Positions 42,705 through 51,945 of a DNA stretch of 64,000 nt are shown here, one piece after another (position 1 is the first letter of the stretch; each line of letters begins with the position of its first letter). Position numbers and translations under genes: made by a program. The notes under the pieces are model-generated. The model was not told where the DNA came from. It worked only from the letters and a program-made list of their open reading frames with translations, and did no database searches. The stretch is taken from NCBI GenBank assembly GCA_017936545.1, contig JAGBFJ010000056.1:1-64000 (forward strand), given 5' to 3'. This stretch comes from Sutterella sp. GTDB lineage: Bacteria; Pseudomonadota; Gammaproteobacteria; Burkholderiales; Burkholderiaceae_F.

Positions 42705-43262
42705 TTACTTCACGCGGTTGCGGTATTCGCCCGTGCGGGTGTCGATTTCGATCTTGTCGCCGGATTCAACGAAGGCCGGAACGGAGAGTTCATAGCCGGT
42801 GGCGATCTTGGCGGGCTTCATGACCTTGCCGGAGGTGTCGCCCTTGACGGCGGGTTCCGTGTAGGTCACTTCGCGAACGAGGATCGTCGGGAGTTCGATC
42901 GAGATGGCGCGGCCTTCGTAGAACACGCATTCGGCGGGCATGCCGTCTTCGAGGTACTTGAGGGCTTCAGCCATGACGTCGGCTTCGACTTCATACTGAT
43001 TGTATTCTTCGTCCATCCAGACATAGTGCGGATCGGCGAAGTAGGAGTACGTCACTTCCTTGCGTTCGAGGATGAGGTCTTCAAACTTGTCGTCAGCGCG
43101 GAACACGGTTTCCGTCGTGGCGTTCGTGAGAAGGTTCTTCATCTTCATCTTGACCGTGGAGGCACCGCGGCCACCCTTCGAGTATTCGGACTTGACAACG
43201 ACCATCGGGTCCTTGCCGACCATGAAGACGTTGCCGAGGCGGAGTTCCTGAGCGGTTTTCAT
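42705..43262 (-). CDS. efp: elongation factor P
   Basis: A 185-residue translation factor that relieves ribosome stalling at polyproline stretches. The N-terminal KOW-like domain, two OB domains and the conserved C-terminal end ([15 protein letters not shown]) are present. The residue at the tip of domain I is arginine, R32 in SKGGRGAST, instead of lysine. This is the form that is rhamnosylated by EarP, whose gene lies 177 bases upstream. A minus-strand extended -10 (TGCTAGAAT, near 43357-43362) may be its promoter. Confidence 0.95.
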   Translation of the reverse strand: MKTAQELRLGNVFMVGKDPMVVVKSEYSKGGRGASTVKMKMKNLLTNATTETVFRADDKFEDLILERKEVTYSYFADPHYVWMDEEYNQYEVEADVMAEALKYLEDGMPAECVFYEGRAISIELPTILVREVTYTEPAVKGDTSGKVMKPAKIATGYELSVPAFVESGDKIEIDTRTGEYRNRVK

Positions 43263-43439
43263 TTGTTAATTTTCCCTAATTGCAGAAGTTGCGAGAATGG
43301 TTGACTCGCGCCCGTGTATGCAAGAGGGCGCAAGAAGCAAAAATCCGTAGCCCGCTATTCTAGCAAAAAAATCTCTGATCTTTAAAGGCGGTTGCGGTGC
43401 CGCAGCTTGTCGGCGGGCAAAGAAAATGCGGATTGCCGG

Positions 43440-44573
43440 CTATTCCTGCGGCACCAGAGCGGCAATGCGGCGTGCAAGATCGCCTCTGGCCAGAAGCGAG
43501 GCCTGCCAGCGCTCTGCTGCGCGGCGCTGAACGCCGAGCGCCGAGAGCCAGGCCCGGAAGTCTTCCGGTTCGAGCGTGCCGCGCACCCAGGCCCTGGCGG
43601 CACGGTCGAACGCTGCGCGCGCCTGCGCCTCTTTGGGGAGATAGGCTGTTTCGAAGCGGGCCAGCCAGGCGTCGAGCTTGATCTCATGCGCGAGATCCTC
43701 AGTCGGATAGGTGGCCCAGAGAAGCGGAACGGCGGCGAGCTGCGCGCGCACGAAGCTGTCCTCGCCGCGGATGATGACGCCGTCCGCCGCGCGAAGCCAG
43801 TCGTCGAACGCTTCCTGCGCGACGAAGGGCGCCCGGATCAGATGCACGTTTCCGGCATCGGCGAGCGCCTCTTCGAGCATGTCCGAGGCCTTTCCCGGCG
43901 CCAGGATCAGATTGAGAGGCTCGCCCGCCGAACGGATCCCGTCGGCAAGCCGGCCGACGGCGTTGACGGGATAGGCGAAGAAGTAGAGCGTGCGGCGGCC
44001 GGGGAGAGCGCCGGCCTTCTCGAGAAACGCCGCGCGGTCGAAGGCGCGTCGATCCTCCTCGAGACCGTCTTCGATGAGAACGCCGCCCGTTCTGTCCGTA
44101 AAGCCCGGGAAGAACCACAGCTTTTTGATCGGAAGGCTCGGATGCAGTCCCCAGATCATGTGCGAGCCTTCCACCCATTCCTCGGCGGACAGGTAGTCGA
44201 GATTCATGTAGAGCCGCTTCTTTTCGTCGCAGAGGCCCTTTTCCACGAATTCCGGCAGACGGCAGCCGAAGGTTTCAAGAACCAGATCGGGCCAGTCGCC
44301 GCCCGCGGCCGACAGATCGCCCGCCGAAGCCACCCGTTCGAAGGCGTCCCAGTCGGCCACGGTAATGCCGCGCACCCGGGAAACAGGTTCCTTCGGATTC
44401 AGCTCGGGCACGAGCCGGGAGAGCGTCTCGAGCGAATCGATCACGAGCGAGGTCGGAAAGCCGAGATCGCGCAGACGTTTGGCCAGACGCCAGGTGACGC
44501 CGGCGTCTCCGAAGTTGTCGATGACGCGGCAGAAAATGAGCGCGCCGTGAGGCGCTTTGATGGGTTCGGTCAT
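43440..44573 (-). CDS. earP: EF-P arginine rhamnosyltransferase EarP
   Basis: A 377-residue GT-B glycosyltransferase (formerly DUF2331) that transfers rhamnose from dTDP-rhamnose to arginine 32 of EF-P. The signature N-terminus with the catalytic aspartates is present: FCRVIDNFGDAGVTWRLA, D19 and D23. The C-terminal nucleotide-sugar-binding segment IIRGEDSFVRAQLA lies at about residues 281-294. It is in the same direction as efp, upstream of it, as is common in Betaproteobacteria. Length matches the family. Confidence 0.93.
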   Translation of the reverse strand: MTEPIKAPHGALIFCRVIDNFGDAGVTWRLAKRLRDLGFPTSLVIDSLETLSRLVPELNPKEPVSRVRGITVADWDAFERVASAGDLSAAGGDWPDLVLETFGCRLPEFVEKGLCDEKKRLYMNLDYLSAEEWVEGSHMIWGLHPSLPIKKLWFFPGFTDRTGGVLIEDGLEEDRRAFDRAAFLEKAGALPGRRTLYFFAYPVNAVGRLADGIRSAGEPLNLILAPGKASDMLEEALADAGNVHLIRAPFVAQEAFDDWLRAADGVIIRGEDSFVRAQLAAVPLLWATYPTEDLAHEIKLDAWLARFETAYLPKEAQARAAFDRAARAWVRGTLEPEDFRAWLSALGVQRRAAERWQASLLARGDLARRIAALVPQE

Positions 44574-44666
44574 GAGCGGCTGAAAGGATTCGTCAGGGTT
44601 CGCGCATTGTAGCGCGGGATGCCTGCGCTACAATCGGCCGAACCGAACTTCAGCAGAGCTTTTGTT

Positions 44667-46610
44667 ATGACCCAGAGCGAAGCCGCGGCGCTTCCGCTGT
44701 CCTCCGAGACGGAGGATGCGCCGACTTTTGATGCCGCAAAGGAACTTCGCACGCTTCCGAATCTTCCGGGGTGCTACCGCTATTTCGACCGCGACGGCCA
44801 GTGCCTTTACGTGGGGAAGGCGCGCGACCTCAAACGCCGGGTGTCGTCTTATTTTCAGAAGAACGATCTTTCTCCGCGCATCGCGATCATGGTGAGTCAG
44901 ATCGCCCGGCTGGAGACGACCGTGACGCGTTCCGAGGCCGAGGCGCTTCTGCTGGAAAACAATCTCATCAAGACGCTTTCGCCCAAGTACAACATCCTCT
45001 TTCGCGACGACAAAAGCTATCCCTACGTGCGGCTCGGACCGGAAGAGTTTCCACGCCTGTCCTACTACCGGGGCGGCGTTGACAGAAAGTCCCGCTTCTT
45101 CGGTCCGTATCCCAACAGTTCCGCCGTTCGCGACGCGATCCAGATCATGCAGAAGGTATTCGGCCTGCGGACCTGTGAAAACTCGGTCTTTCTCAATCGC
45201 GAGCGGCCTTGCCTGCTCGGTCAGATCGGACGCTGTTCGGCGCCCTGCGTCGGCGCCGTCACGCGCGAGGCCTATGCGGCCGACATCGAACGCGCGGCGG
45301 CGTTTCTCGAGGGGCGCACCCGCGACATCGTTGCAGAATTTGAAAAGAAGATGTGGGAGGCGAGCGAAAAATGGGCCTTTGAGGAAGCCGCGGTCTGGCG
45401 CGACCGCGTGGCGGCGCTCACGACCGTTCAGCATCAGCAGGCCGTCGAAACCACCGGCGGCGATACGGACGCCGACATCATCGCCGCCGCCCGTCTGGGC
45501 GGCGTGGCCTGCGTGAATCTCGCGATGGTACGGGGCGGACGCCATCTCGGCGACCGTCCCTCCTTTCCGAAACTCGGCGTCAGAAGCGAAGCGCTGATGC
45601 CCGATGCGGCCGAGATCATCGAAGCGTTCGCTGCGCAGCACTATGCGGACATGCATGTCCCGAGCGTCGTCATCGTCTCCTATCCGGGCATGCCGCCCGA
45701 GGAGAAGAGCCGTGCCCAGACGGCGCTCGCCGACATGCTGACCGGCATGGCGGGCAGACGAGTCACTGTCGTGTCGGAACCCCGCGAAACGCGGAGGCGC
45801 TGGCAGGAAATGTGCGAAAAAGGCGCCGAGATCGCGCTTTCCCGCCGTATTTCCGAAGAGGGCAGTCAGATGACGCGTCTGAGGGAGCTCATCGAGATTC
45901 TCGGCTTCGAGCCCGAGGACGGCGATCCTCTGAAGTTCCGCATCGAGTGCTTCGACATTTCGCATACGGCCGGCGAGGCGACGCAGGCGTCCTGCGTAGT
46001 CTTCGAAGAGGGCAGGATGCAGTCGTCGCTCTATAGGCGCTTCAACATCACTGGCATCGAGCCCGGCGACGACTATGCCGCCATGCGTCAGGTGCTCGAG
46101 CGCCGATACCGTCCCGTGACCCGGGGCGAGGCCAGACTCCCGGACGTGGTACTCGTCGACGGCGGCAAGGGGCAGGTGGAAATGGCGAGACGGGTGTTTG
46201 AAGAGCTCGGCCTCGATCTAGGCGTTATCGTCGGCGTCGCCAAGGGCGAAGGACGCAAGACCGGTCTGGAAACGCTGATCTTTCCCGAGATGGACGGCGG
46301 CAGGCGCGAGCCGCTGGTGCTCGGCACCATGAGCCGGGCGCTGATGCTCATCGCCGAGGTCCGCGACGAGGCGCATCGGTTCGCCATCACGGGCATGCGC
46401 GCCAAGCGGGCCAGAACCCGGCAGTCGAGCCGGCTGGAGGATCTCGAAGGCATCGGTCCGAAACGGCGGGCGAGGCTCTTGTCGCATTTCGGCGGCATGA
46501 AGCAGCTCTCCAATGCGTCCGAAGAAGATATTGCCCGCGTGGACGGGATTTCGGCGGCGCTCGCGGCTAAAATCTACGCTCAGCTCCACCATGCCGGTGA
46601 ATCCGTCTGA
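44667..46610 (+). CDS. uvrC: excinuclease ABC subunit C
   Basis: A 647-residue nucleotide excision repair nuclease. ATG 44667 is chosen over an in-frame ATG at 44619 because the family begins near the GIY-YIG domain. In order: the GIY-YIG nuclease domain ([20 protein letters not shown]), the UVR motif that binds UvrB, the RNase-H-like 5' nuclease domain ([30 protein letters not shown]), and the helix-hairpin-helix tail ([18 protein letters not shown]). It cuts damaged strands on both sides of the lesion with UvrAB. It is divergent from earP and closely followed by pgsA. Confidence 0.95.
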   Translation: MTQSEAAALPLSSETEDAPTFDAAKELRTLPNLPGCYRYFDRDGQCLYVGKARDLKRRVSSYFQKNDLSPRIAIMVSQIARLETTVTRSEAEALLLENNLIKTLSPKYNILFRDDKSYPYVRLGPEEFPRLSYYRGGVDRKSRFFGPYPNSSAVRDAIQIMQKVFGLRTCENSVFLNRERPCLLGQIGRCSAPCVGAVTREAYAADIERAAAFLEGRTRDIVAEFEKKMWEASEKWAFEEAAVWRDRVAALTTVQHQQAVETTGGDTDADIIAAARLGGVACVNLAMVRGGRHLGDRPSFPKLGVRSEALMPDAAEIIEAFAAQHYADMHVPSVVIVSYPGMPPEEKSRAQTALADMLTGMAGRRVTVVSEPRETRRRWQEMCEKGAEIALSRRISEEGSQMTRLRELIEILGFEPEDGDPLKFRIECFDISHTAGEATQASCVVFEEGRMQSSLYRRFNITGIEPGDDYAAMRQVLERRYRPVTRGEARLPDVVLVDGGKGQVEMARRVFEELGLDLGVIVGVAKGEGRKTGLETLIFPEMDGGRREPLVLGTMSRALMLIAEVRDEAHRFAITGMRAKRARTRQSSRLEDLEGIGPKRRARLLSHFGGMKQLSNASEEDIARVDGISAALAAKIYAQLHHAGESV

Positions 46611-46632
46611 ATTTTCCTTTGTCAGGACGCCT

Positions 46633-47259
46633 ATGCCCAAACTGAAGCCTCCCTTCAAGCTCAACGTGCCGATGCTGCTCACCTGGATGCGCATCGCCAT
46701 GATTCCGCTCGTCATCGGCATTTTCTATCTCCCGGATGCCTGGCTGAGTCCGCACGGCAAGAACGTGACGGCCTGCCTCATGTTCATCATCGCCGCCGTG
46801 ACCGATGCGCTCGATGGTTTTCTCGCCCGCCGCTATCAGGGCTGGGCCACCCGAATGGGCGCCTTTCTCGATCCGGTGGCCGACAAGCTTCTGGTGTCGG
46901 CCGCGCTCGTGGCGCTGGTCGGCCTGGACCGCTGCGACATGCTGATCGCCATGATCATCATCGGCCGCGAAATCACGGTGTCGGCGCTTCGCGAATGGAT
47001 GGCCAAGATGGGTGAATCGGGCGCAGTCAAGGTGAACTGGTTCGGAAAGATCAAGACCATCGCCCAGATGAGCGCCATTCCGATGCTCCTCTGGTGGGAT
47101 CCGGTCGCCATCAATACCCAGATGGTGACGGGCGAGATCAACATCGCCTGGATCGGCGGCATGCTCCTCATCGTGGCGGCCGTGCTGACCATCTATTCGA
47201 TGTACGTGTATCTGTCTGCCGCAAGGCACGCGCTATCCGCGCCCGGCGGCGGAAACTGA
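46633..47259 (+). CDS. pgsA: CDP-diacylglycerol-glycerol-3-phosphate 3-phosphatidyltransferase
   Basis: A 208-residue membrane enzyme of phosphatidylglycerol synthesis. The start at ATG 46633 has a nearby aggac; 46591 is an alternative. The CDP-alcohol phosphotransferase motif is complete: D-x2-D-G-x2-A-R-x8-G-x3-D-x3-D in DALDGFLARRYQGWATRMG and AFLDPVADK. Five to six hydrophobic segments follow the usual plan. It lies 22 bases after uvrC, an order known from other proteobacteria. A terminator-like hairpin follows at 47338. Confidence 0.93.
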   Translation: MPKLKPPFKLNVPMLLTWMRIAMIPLVIGIFYLPDAWLSPHGKNVTACLMFIIAAVTDALDGFLARRYQGWATRMGAFLDPVADKLLVSAALVALVGLDRCDMLIAMIIIGREITVSALREWMAKMGESGAVKVNWFGKIKTIAQMSAIPMLLWWDPVAINTQMVTGEINIAWIGGMLLIVAAVLTIYSMYVYLSAARHALSAPGGGN

Positions 47260-47328
47260 CGGACTGCGTCATTCCTCTTAGGCACAAGCGCCGATGCCGG
47301 CGCCGGGGCCTGCCGATACAATGAAAGC

Positions 47329-47402
47329 ATCCCTCGAAGGGATCGGACGCCTCGGGCCGCCGGTCCCTTTTTGTTTGCGTCCGCCGGGGAGGTGAGCGGA
47401 CG
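47329..47402 (+). promoter_or_regulatory. pgsA-pepT leader with alternative hairpins
   Basis: A hairpin atccct-cga-agggat (47329-47343) shares its 3' arm with the 5' arm of a second, larger hairpin (agggatcgg paired with ccggtccct, 47338-47368) that is followed by TTTTT. The two cannot form together, the layout of an attenuator. A -10-like TACAAT (47317-47322) lies just upstream. A third stem (cgtccgc/gcggacg, 47378-47402) carries a G-rich loop. It may be the pgsA terminator or a regulated pepT leader. Confidence 0.5.
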
Positions 47403-47432
47403 TTCGGAACGTACAAACACAGGGCCGTTTCT

Positions 47433-48698
47433 ATGATTAAAAGCGACACCGACATCAGCAGGCTTCCGCGCGTTCTTCAGCGTTTCCTTCATTACATTTC
47501 CTTTGATACCACGGCCGACGACAGCTCTTCCTCGACGCCGACCTGCGAAGGGCAGAAGCTGCTGGCCGAAGAACTCTGCAGAGAACTGAAGGCGCTCGGT
47601 GCCGACAATGCGCACGTGACAGAACACGGCATCGTGATGGCTTCGATTCCGGCAACGCCGGGCTGCGAAAACCATCCCGTCATGGGGTTCATAGCCCATA
47701 TGGACACGTCGCCCGAAGCCAAGGGCGGGCCCGTCAACTGGCGCATCGCAGCCTATCAGGGCGGTGACATCGTGCTCGATGCGGGCGAGGAGATCGTGAC
47801 CAAGGTCTCGCGCTTTCCCGAGCTGAAGCGCTACGCCGGCCAGGACATTGTCGTCACCGACGGCCATACGCTTCTCGGCGCCGACGACAAGGCCGGTATC
47901 GCCGTCGTCATGGGAGTCGCCGAAGCGCTGCTCACCCATCCCGAGATTCCGCACGCCGGCATCAGCATTGCCTTTACGCCGGACGAAGAAATCAGCCGCG
48001 GCACCGAGCATTTCGATCTTCAGGCGTTCGGCGCAGACTATGCCTACACGGTCGACGGAGGAGAGCTCGGCGAGATCGATGTCGAAACCTTCAATGCGGC
48101 CATCGCCAAGGTGACCATGCACGGCACAGTGGTTCACCCGGGCATCGCCAAGGGCAAGATGGTGAATGCGCTCAGACTGGTCACGCGCTTTGTGGAGACG
48201 CTTCCCAAGGACGAAACGCCCGAACGCACGGACAAGCGCGAGGGCTTCTACCACCCGATCCGGATCGAAGGCGGCGTGGAGCAGGCCTCGGTCATCATTC
48301 TGATCCGCGACCACGATGAGGACGCATTTGAAGTGAGAAAGTCCCGTCTGGCCGCCCGTGCCTACGACTACGACCGCTACGGCGAAGGCACGTGCCGCAT
48401 CGTGATGCGCGATCAGTACTACAACATGAAGAAGTACCTGAAGCGCACGCCGAAAGTGCTCTCCGCGGCCAAGGCTGCCATCCGCGCCTGCGGCGTCACG
48501 CCGGTGAAGAATCCCGTCCGCGGCGGGACCGACGGCGCCAAGCTGAGCGAGGCCGGTCTGCCGTGTCCGAATCTGTTTACGGGCGGCCTCTATTTCCATG
48601 GCGTGCATGAATGCCTGCCGGTGCCGTCTCTTCTCAAGGCCGAGGAGGTGGCAGTGACGCTCGCCAAGATGTCCGCCGAGATCGAGTCGCTTCGCTGA
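47433..48698 (+). CDS. pepT: peptidase T (tripeptide aminopeptidase)
   Basis: A 421-residue zinc aminopeptidase of the M20 family that releases the N-terminal residue from tripeptides. The metal and catalytic motifs are present: H89-x-D91 (GFIAHMDTSPEAKG), the LLGADDKAG aspartate, the acid-base glutamate pair (FTPDEEISRG), the VDGGELGE aspartate region and the C-terminal histidine in YFHGVHECLPV. The length equals the E. coli enzyme within about 15 residues. It stands after pgsA behind a structured leader and is ended by a terminator. A truncated relative lies at 24490-24630. Confidence 0.95.
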   Translation: MIKSDTDISRLPRVLQRFLHYISFDTTADDSSSSTPTCEGQKLLAEELCRELKALGADNAHVTEHGIVMASIPATPGCENHPVMGFIAHMDTSPEAKGGPVNWRIAAYQGGDIVLDAGEEIVTKVSRFPELKRYAGQDIVVTDGHTLLGADDKAGIAVVMGVAEALLTHPEIPHAGISIAFTPDEEISRGTEHFDLQAFGADYAYTVDGGELGEIDVETFNAAIAKVTMHGTVVHPGIAKGKMVNALRLVTRFVETLPKDETPERTDKREGFYHPIRIEGGVEQASVIILIRDHDEDAFEVRKSRLAARAYDYDRYGEGTCRIVMRDQYYNMKKYLKRTPKVLSAAKAAIRACGVTPVKNPVRGGTDGAKLSEAGLPCPNLFTGGLYFHGVHECLPVPSLLKAEEVAVTLAKMSAEIESLR

Positions 48699-48720
48699 TC
48701 AGACCGTTTCAAAAATGCCG

Positions 48721-48750
48721 AAGGACGCCCTGAACCGGCGTCCTTTCCTT
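48721..48750 (+). terminator. terminator of pepT
   Basis: A nine-base stem (aaggacgcc/ggcgtcctt) followed by the T-rich run tccttttc, 22 bases past the pepT stop. Confidence 0.82.
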
Positions 48751-48761
48751 TTCAAGGGGCC

Positions 48762-48916
48762 AAAAACAAGAGAGGCCGGCTTCTCGTCGAAGAAACCGGC
48801 CCTCTATCCCCCTCTTGAAGAATACCGGCGCCTTACTGCCGGGATTCTCCGCACCAGACAATGGTGCCGGGCAAATGCCCGAAGCAGCGGCCCGCTTAGA
48901 GTCGGTACGCTGCATG
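48762..48916 (-). ncRNA. candidate structured small RNA
   Basis: A complete small transcription unit on the minus strand. A promoter (TCGACA at 48947-48952, 18-base spacer, TATGAT at 48923-48928) predicts a start near 48916. The next 155 bases fold into consecutive hairpins: gcagcg/cgctgc, gggcatttgccc, gcacca/tggtgc, a stem around ccggc...gccgg, and a strong terminator (48771-48805) followed by U-rich TTGTTTTT. No open frame with a start and ribosome binding site is seen. It does not match 6S, 4.5S, tmRNA or RNase P as far as I can tell. It points towards the pepT terminator. Confidence 0.5.
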
Positions 48917-49167
48917 AGTGGAATCATACACAATCCCGGACCTTTTTGTCGAAGAAAATTGTAAATTTGTCGGCAATAATCGTGATGATGATCAAAAGGC
49001 AGCGTCCTGACTCAGATAAACGACTGAATACCATAGGAAAGGAAGCTGGGCCTTATTGTCGACAGATCGACCGAATGAACCGGCCGGCGTGCGCTCTCGG
49101 CGAAAGTCCGGTGACTGCGGCTAAAATCCACTGACACGCCGGATAATCGGTCTTTTCTGGATTTTTT
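48917..49167. other. intergenic remainder upstream of the YihY-like gene
   Basis: Together with the small-RNA unit and pepT terminator this makes up a 469-base gap (48699-49167). The part from 48947 to 49000 is AT-rich and holds the minus-strand promoter; TTGTCGGCAA (near 48969) and TTGTCGACAG (near 49057) resemble the palindromes at 25268 and 35726. A plus-strand promoter for the gene at 49168 must lie here but is not clear. No gene is seen. Confidence 0.5.
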
Positions 49168-50463
49168 ATGAAACAGCTTCGCGCGGCCTCCTGGGCCGAT
49201 CAGCTCAAAAGCCACCGCTGGTTCGACAGCGTGAGCACGCTCGGCCGCTTTGCAGTCGAACGCATGAAGGAAACGCATCTGCAGGAAGTGGCGTCTTCCA
49301 TGACGCTGACGACGCTTCTGTCGCTTGTGCCGCTTATCGCCGTCTCTCTGGCTGCGTTCGCTCTGTTCCCGAGTTTTGCGAGCGCACGTCAGTCGCTGGA
49401 GGAAATGCTGTTCCAGAGCTTTCTTCCCGAGCAGTACACCGAAACGCTGATGAATTACCTGCGGGACTTCTCCAAGCACGCATCGGGTCTCGGCATCGCC
49501 GGCGTGGCCGGTCTGGCCGTCACCGCGCTTCTGCTGATCGACAAGTTCTTCGTCACGGTCAACCGCATCTTCATGGTGCGGCGCATGAGACCCTGGGCGC
49601 AGCGCGCGCTGCTGTACTGGGCCCTGATCACGCTCGGCCCGCTTTCGATCGCGTTTTCGCTGACGGTGTCAGGACAGGCGGTTCGCTATGCGGCCGAAGG
49701 CCTGGATCCCGGCATTCTCGGCTGGCTCATGCCGCTGCTCCAGCTCGCGGTGCAGGCCTGCGGCTATACCTTCCTCTATAAATTCGTGCCAAACTGCCAT
49801 GTGCCTCTGAAAAATGCCGCCGTCGGCGGCGCGCTCGTAGCGGTGGCCGGCCTCGTCGTTCGCGAGGGTTTCGAGTACTACGTGACTGCCGGCACGCTCG
49901 GCTCCATCTACGGTGCGTTTGTGGCACTGCCCGTGCTGCTTCTCTGGTTCTACGTCTCCTGGATTCTGATTTTCTCGGGCGCCGCGGTGACGGCTACGAT
50001 TCCGCTGCTGACATCCGGACGCTTTGCGGACAGCTACAAGGCCGGCAACGACTTCCTGACCGGCGTGGCGATGCTGAAGGTGCTCTGGCAGGAAAAGGAA
50101 GCGGGCCGGCCCGCCGTGCCGATGTCGCTGCTCTGCCGCGAAGCCGATACCTATCCGCTCGCCGCGCACCGCATTCTGGAAAAACTGGCCGACACGGGCT
50201 ACTGCGGCGAAATCACGAACCGTCGGGCAAATGCCGATACGGACTGGACGCTGCTCTGCAATCCCGAATCCGCCACCCTTCAGAAGGCCGTGGATGCGTT
50301 GCTCGTGGACGGCTCCGTGCAGCTCGTGAAGCCGCGCGACGAGGCGAAGAACCGCCCGGCCGGCATTCTCTGCGGCTGGTACCGCGGCTTCATGGAAAGC
50401 GGCGTGCTCGCTTCGCCGATCGGCAGGCTCTTTGCGGAAGATCGGGAGCCGAAAAGAGAGTAA
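49168..50463 (+). CDS. YihY/UPF0761-family inner membrane protein
   Basis: A 431-residue protein whose first two-thirds match the YihY (BrkB, formerly ribonuclease BN) family: six membrane helices and conserved segments SSMTLTTLLSLVPLIAVSLA (residues 43-62) and YVTAGTLGSIYGAFVALPVL. The C-terminal third (about 305-431) is a soluble winged-helix-like extension with the pattern PLAAHRILEKLADTGYCGEI. The family's molecular role is unresolved, and the old name rbn is not supported. The start at ATG 49168 has a weak site. It is ended by a strong terminator. Confidence 0.85.
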   Translation: MKQLRAASWADQLKSHRWFDSVSTLGRFAVERMKETHLQEVASSMTLTTLLSLVPLIAVSLAAFALFPSFASARQSLEEMLFQSFLPEQYTETLMNYLRDFSKHASGLGIAGVAGLAVTALLLIDKFFVTVNRIFMVRRMRPWAQRALLYWALITLGPLSIAFSLTVSGQAVRYAAEGLDPGILGWLMPLLQLAVQACGYTFLYKFVPNCHVPLKNAAVGGALVAVAGLVVREGFEYYVTAGTLGSIYGAFVALPVLLLWFYVSWILIFSGAAVTATIPLLTSGRFADSYKAGNDFLTGVAMLKVLWQEKEAGRPAVPMSLLCREADTYPLAAHRILEKLADTGYCGEITNRRANADTDWTLLCNPESATLQKAVDALLVDGSVQLVKPRDEAKNRPAGILCGWYRGFMESGVLASPIGRLFAEDREPKRE

Positions 50464-50487
50464 TCCCATCAGAGTCCGGTAAAAGGA

Positions 50488-50517
50488 AAAGCCGGCGGAG
50501 CAATCCGCCGGCTTTCA
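50488..50517. terminator. terminator of the YihY-like gene
   Basis: A 12-base perfect stem (aaagccggcgga/tccgccggcttt) with flanking A and T runs; probably works for the convergent hmp gene too. A second hairpin (gagcgcc/ggcgctc, 50526-50546) lies next to it without a T run. Confidence 0.83.
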
Positions 50518-50560
50518 ATTTGCCGGAGCGCCGAATGCCGGCGCTCATTCAATCAGAGGA

Positions 50561-51724
50561 TCAGAGCGAAAGGGAGCCCGTGCCGAAGAGTTCGGCGCGA
50601 AGATCGGCATCGGCCACGCCGGCCTTTCTGAGACCCGCGGCAGCGGCCTTCATGAAGTCAGCCGGACCGCAGAGGTAGTAGACGGCGTCCGGACGCACGA
50701 GCGCGGCATAGTCTTCATCGCCCGGGCGGCCTTCAACGGCCGTGCGGCGAAGCACCAGACGGCCGTCGGCAAGACCGGCCATCATTTCGCGGACTTCGGC
50801 GCCGAGTGCGAAATCATTGTCGTCGCGGCAGACGTGGAAGAACGTGACCGGACGGTTTTCAGCGGCGGCTGCGCGAAGCATTGCGACCATCGGGGTGATG
50901 CCGATGCCGGCGCTCACGAAGACGGCCGGACGTTCCGGCTGAAGCACGAATTCGCCCAGCGGCGGCATCACGTCGATGAGATCGCCTTCGGCGAATTCGT
51001 CATGAAGGGCGTTGGACACCATGCCGCCAGGACGGTCGCCGGCGGCGGCAATGCGCTTGACGGAAATGCGGAGATGGCGTTCGCCGGCATCGGTCACGGT
51101 GTACTGACGCGGCTGGACGAGATTTTCGCTCTTCACGTGCAGACGGACCGAGATGTACTGACCGGGCTTGACGGCCATGACAGGACCGCCGTCCACCGGC
51201 ACGAGCACGAAGCTCGTCACCGTGGCGGTTTCGCGCTTCTTTTCAGCGATGCGGAAGCCTCTCCAGACGCTCCAGCCGCCGTCGGCGAGAGCACTCTGGC
51301 GATAGATGTCGGATTCAAGGCCGATCATCAGATCGGCGAGCTGGCCGTAGGCCGCCGCCCATGCGTCGATCAGTTCGGGCGTGGCGGCGTCGCCGAGCAC
51401 TTCCTGAATCGAAGCAAGAAGATGACGGCCGACGATGCCGTAGTGTTCGGCGCGGATGCCGACGGAGGCATGCTTGTTGGCAATGTGCTTGACGGCGTCG
51501 ATCAGGACGGCCGGATTTTCAATATTCTGGGCATAGGCGAGCACGGCGCCGGCCAGCGAAGCCTGCTGGCGGCCGGCACGCTGGTGCCCCTGATTGAAAA
51601 CCTGACGCAGTTCGGGATTGCCCTTCATCATGCGGGCATAAAAGTGCGTCGTCAGCGCAACGCCGTGTTCGGCGAGAACAGGAACCGTACCTTTGACGAG
51701 GTCAATCTGCTGTTGAGTAAGCAT
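50561..51724 (-). CDS. hmp: flavohemoglobin, nitric oxide dioxygenase
   Basis: A 387-residue enzyme that converts nitric oxide to nitrate using O2 and NAD(P)H, or reduces NO slowly without oxygen. ATG 51724 aligns with the family start (MLTQQQIDLV). The globin domain has the proximal haem ligand H85 and the distal Y29 and Q53, the same numbers as E. coli Hmp. The FAD domain (RQYTVTDAGERHLRISVKR) and the NAD domain (VSAGIGITPMVAML; YYLCGPADFMKA) follow. In this window it complements the nitrate reductase system, since NO forms during nitrate/nitrite metabolism. Confidence 0.95.
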   Translation of the reverse strand: MLTQQQIDLVKGTVPVLAEHGVALTTHFYARMMKGNPELRQVFNQGHQRAGRQQASLAGAVLAYAQNIENPAVLIDAVKHIANKHASVGIRAEHYGIVGRHLLASIQEVLGDAATPELIDAWAAAYGQLADLMIGLESDIYRQSALADGGWSVWRGFRIAEKKRETATVTSFVLVPVDGGPVMAVKPGQYISVRLHVKSENLVQPRQYTVTDAGERHLRISVKRIAAAGDRPGGMVSNALHDEFAEGDLIDVMPPLGEFVLQPERPAVFVSAGIGITPMVAMLRAAAAENRPVTFFHVCRDDNDFALGAEVREMMAGLADGRLVLRRTAVEGRPGDEDYAALVRPDAVYYLCGPADFMKAAAAGLRKAGVADADLRAELFGTGSLSL

Positions 51725-51784
51725 CTGGGATACTCCGAATAATCCGTCCTCAAGCGAGGCGGGGAAACAGGATTTTTCTATCTT

Positions 51785-51809
51785 AGCATATCGCAGATGC
51801 CTTTGCGAT
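51785..51809 (-). promoter_or_regulatory. hmp promoter with inverted repeat
   Basis: The inverted repeat ATCGCA-N8-TGCGAT (51790-51809) lies 65-85 bases upstream of the hmp start and overlaps a -10-like TATGCT on the minus strand (51785-51790). It could bind an NO-responsive regulator, but it does not match the NsrR consensus well. Confidence 0.4.
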
Positions 51810-51893
51810 AGGGAATAACTAAGGATTTTATGAAACGCCTGAAGTACAGTCAATCCCTGAGGAGAGAGGCGCTTCGGAAGGCGGGGAGCTGCG

Positions 51894-51931
51894 TAAAAAA
51901 AGACGGTTCCGCAGGCAGAGCGGAACCGTCG
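51894..51931 (-). terminator. terminator of the alcohol dehydrogenase gene
   Basis: An 11-base perfect stem (gacggttccgc/gcggaaccgtc) followed on the minus strand by seven T residues, 15 bases past the stop. Confidence 0.87.
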
Positions 51932-51945
51932 GTCGAAAGGTCTGA

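Noticed and set aside
47392..47436. 14-codon leader peptide (GTG start) overlapping the pepT ATG
   Set aside because: The G-rich sequence is only one or two bases from the GTG, too close for a ribosome binding site, and the peptide has no run of a regulatory amino acid.
48762..48916. 6S RNA
   Set aside because: A short AAGCGGGCC match to E. coli 6S exists, but the 5' and 3' ends do not pair into the long hairpin with central bubble that defines 6S.
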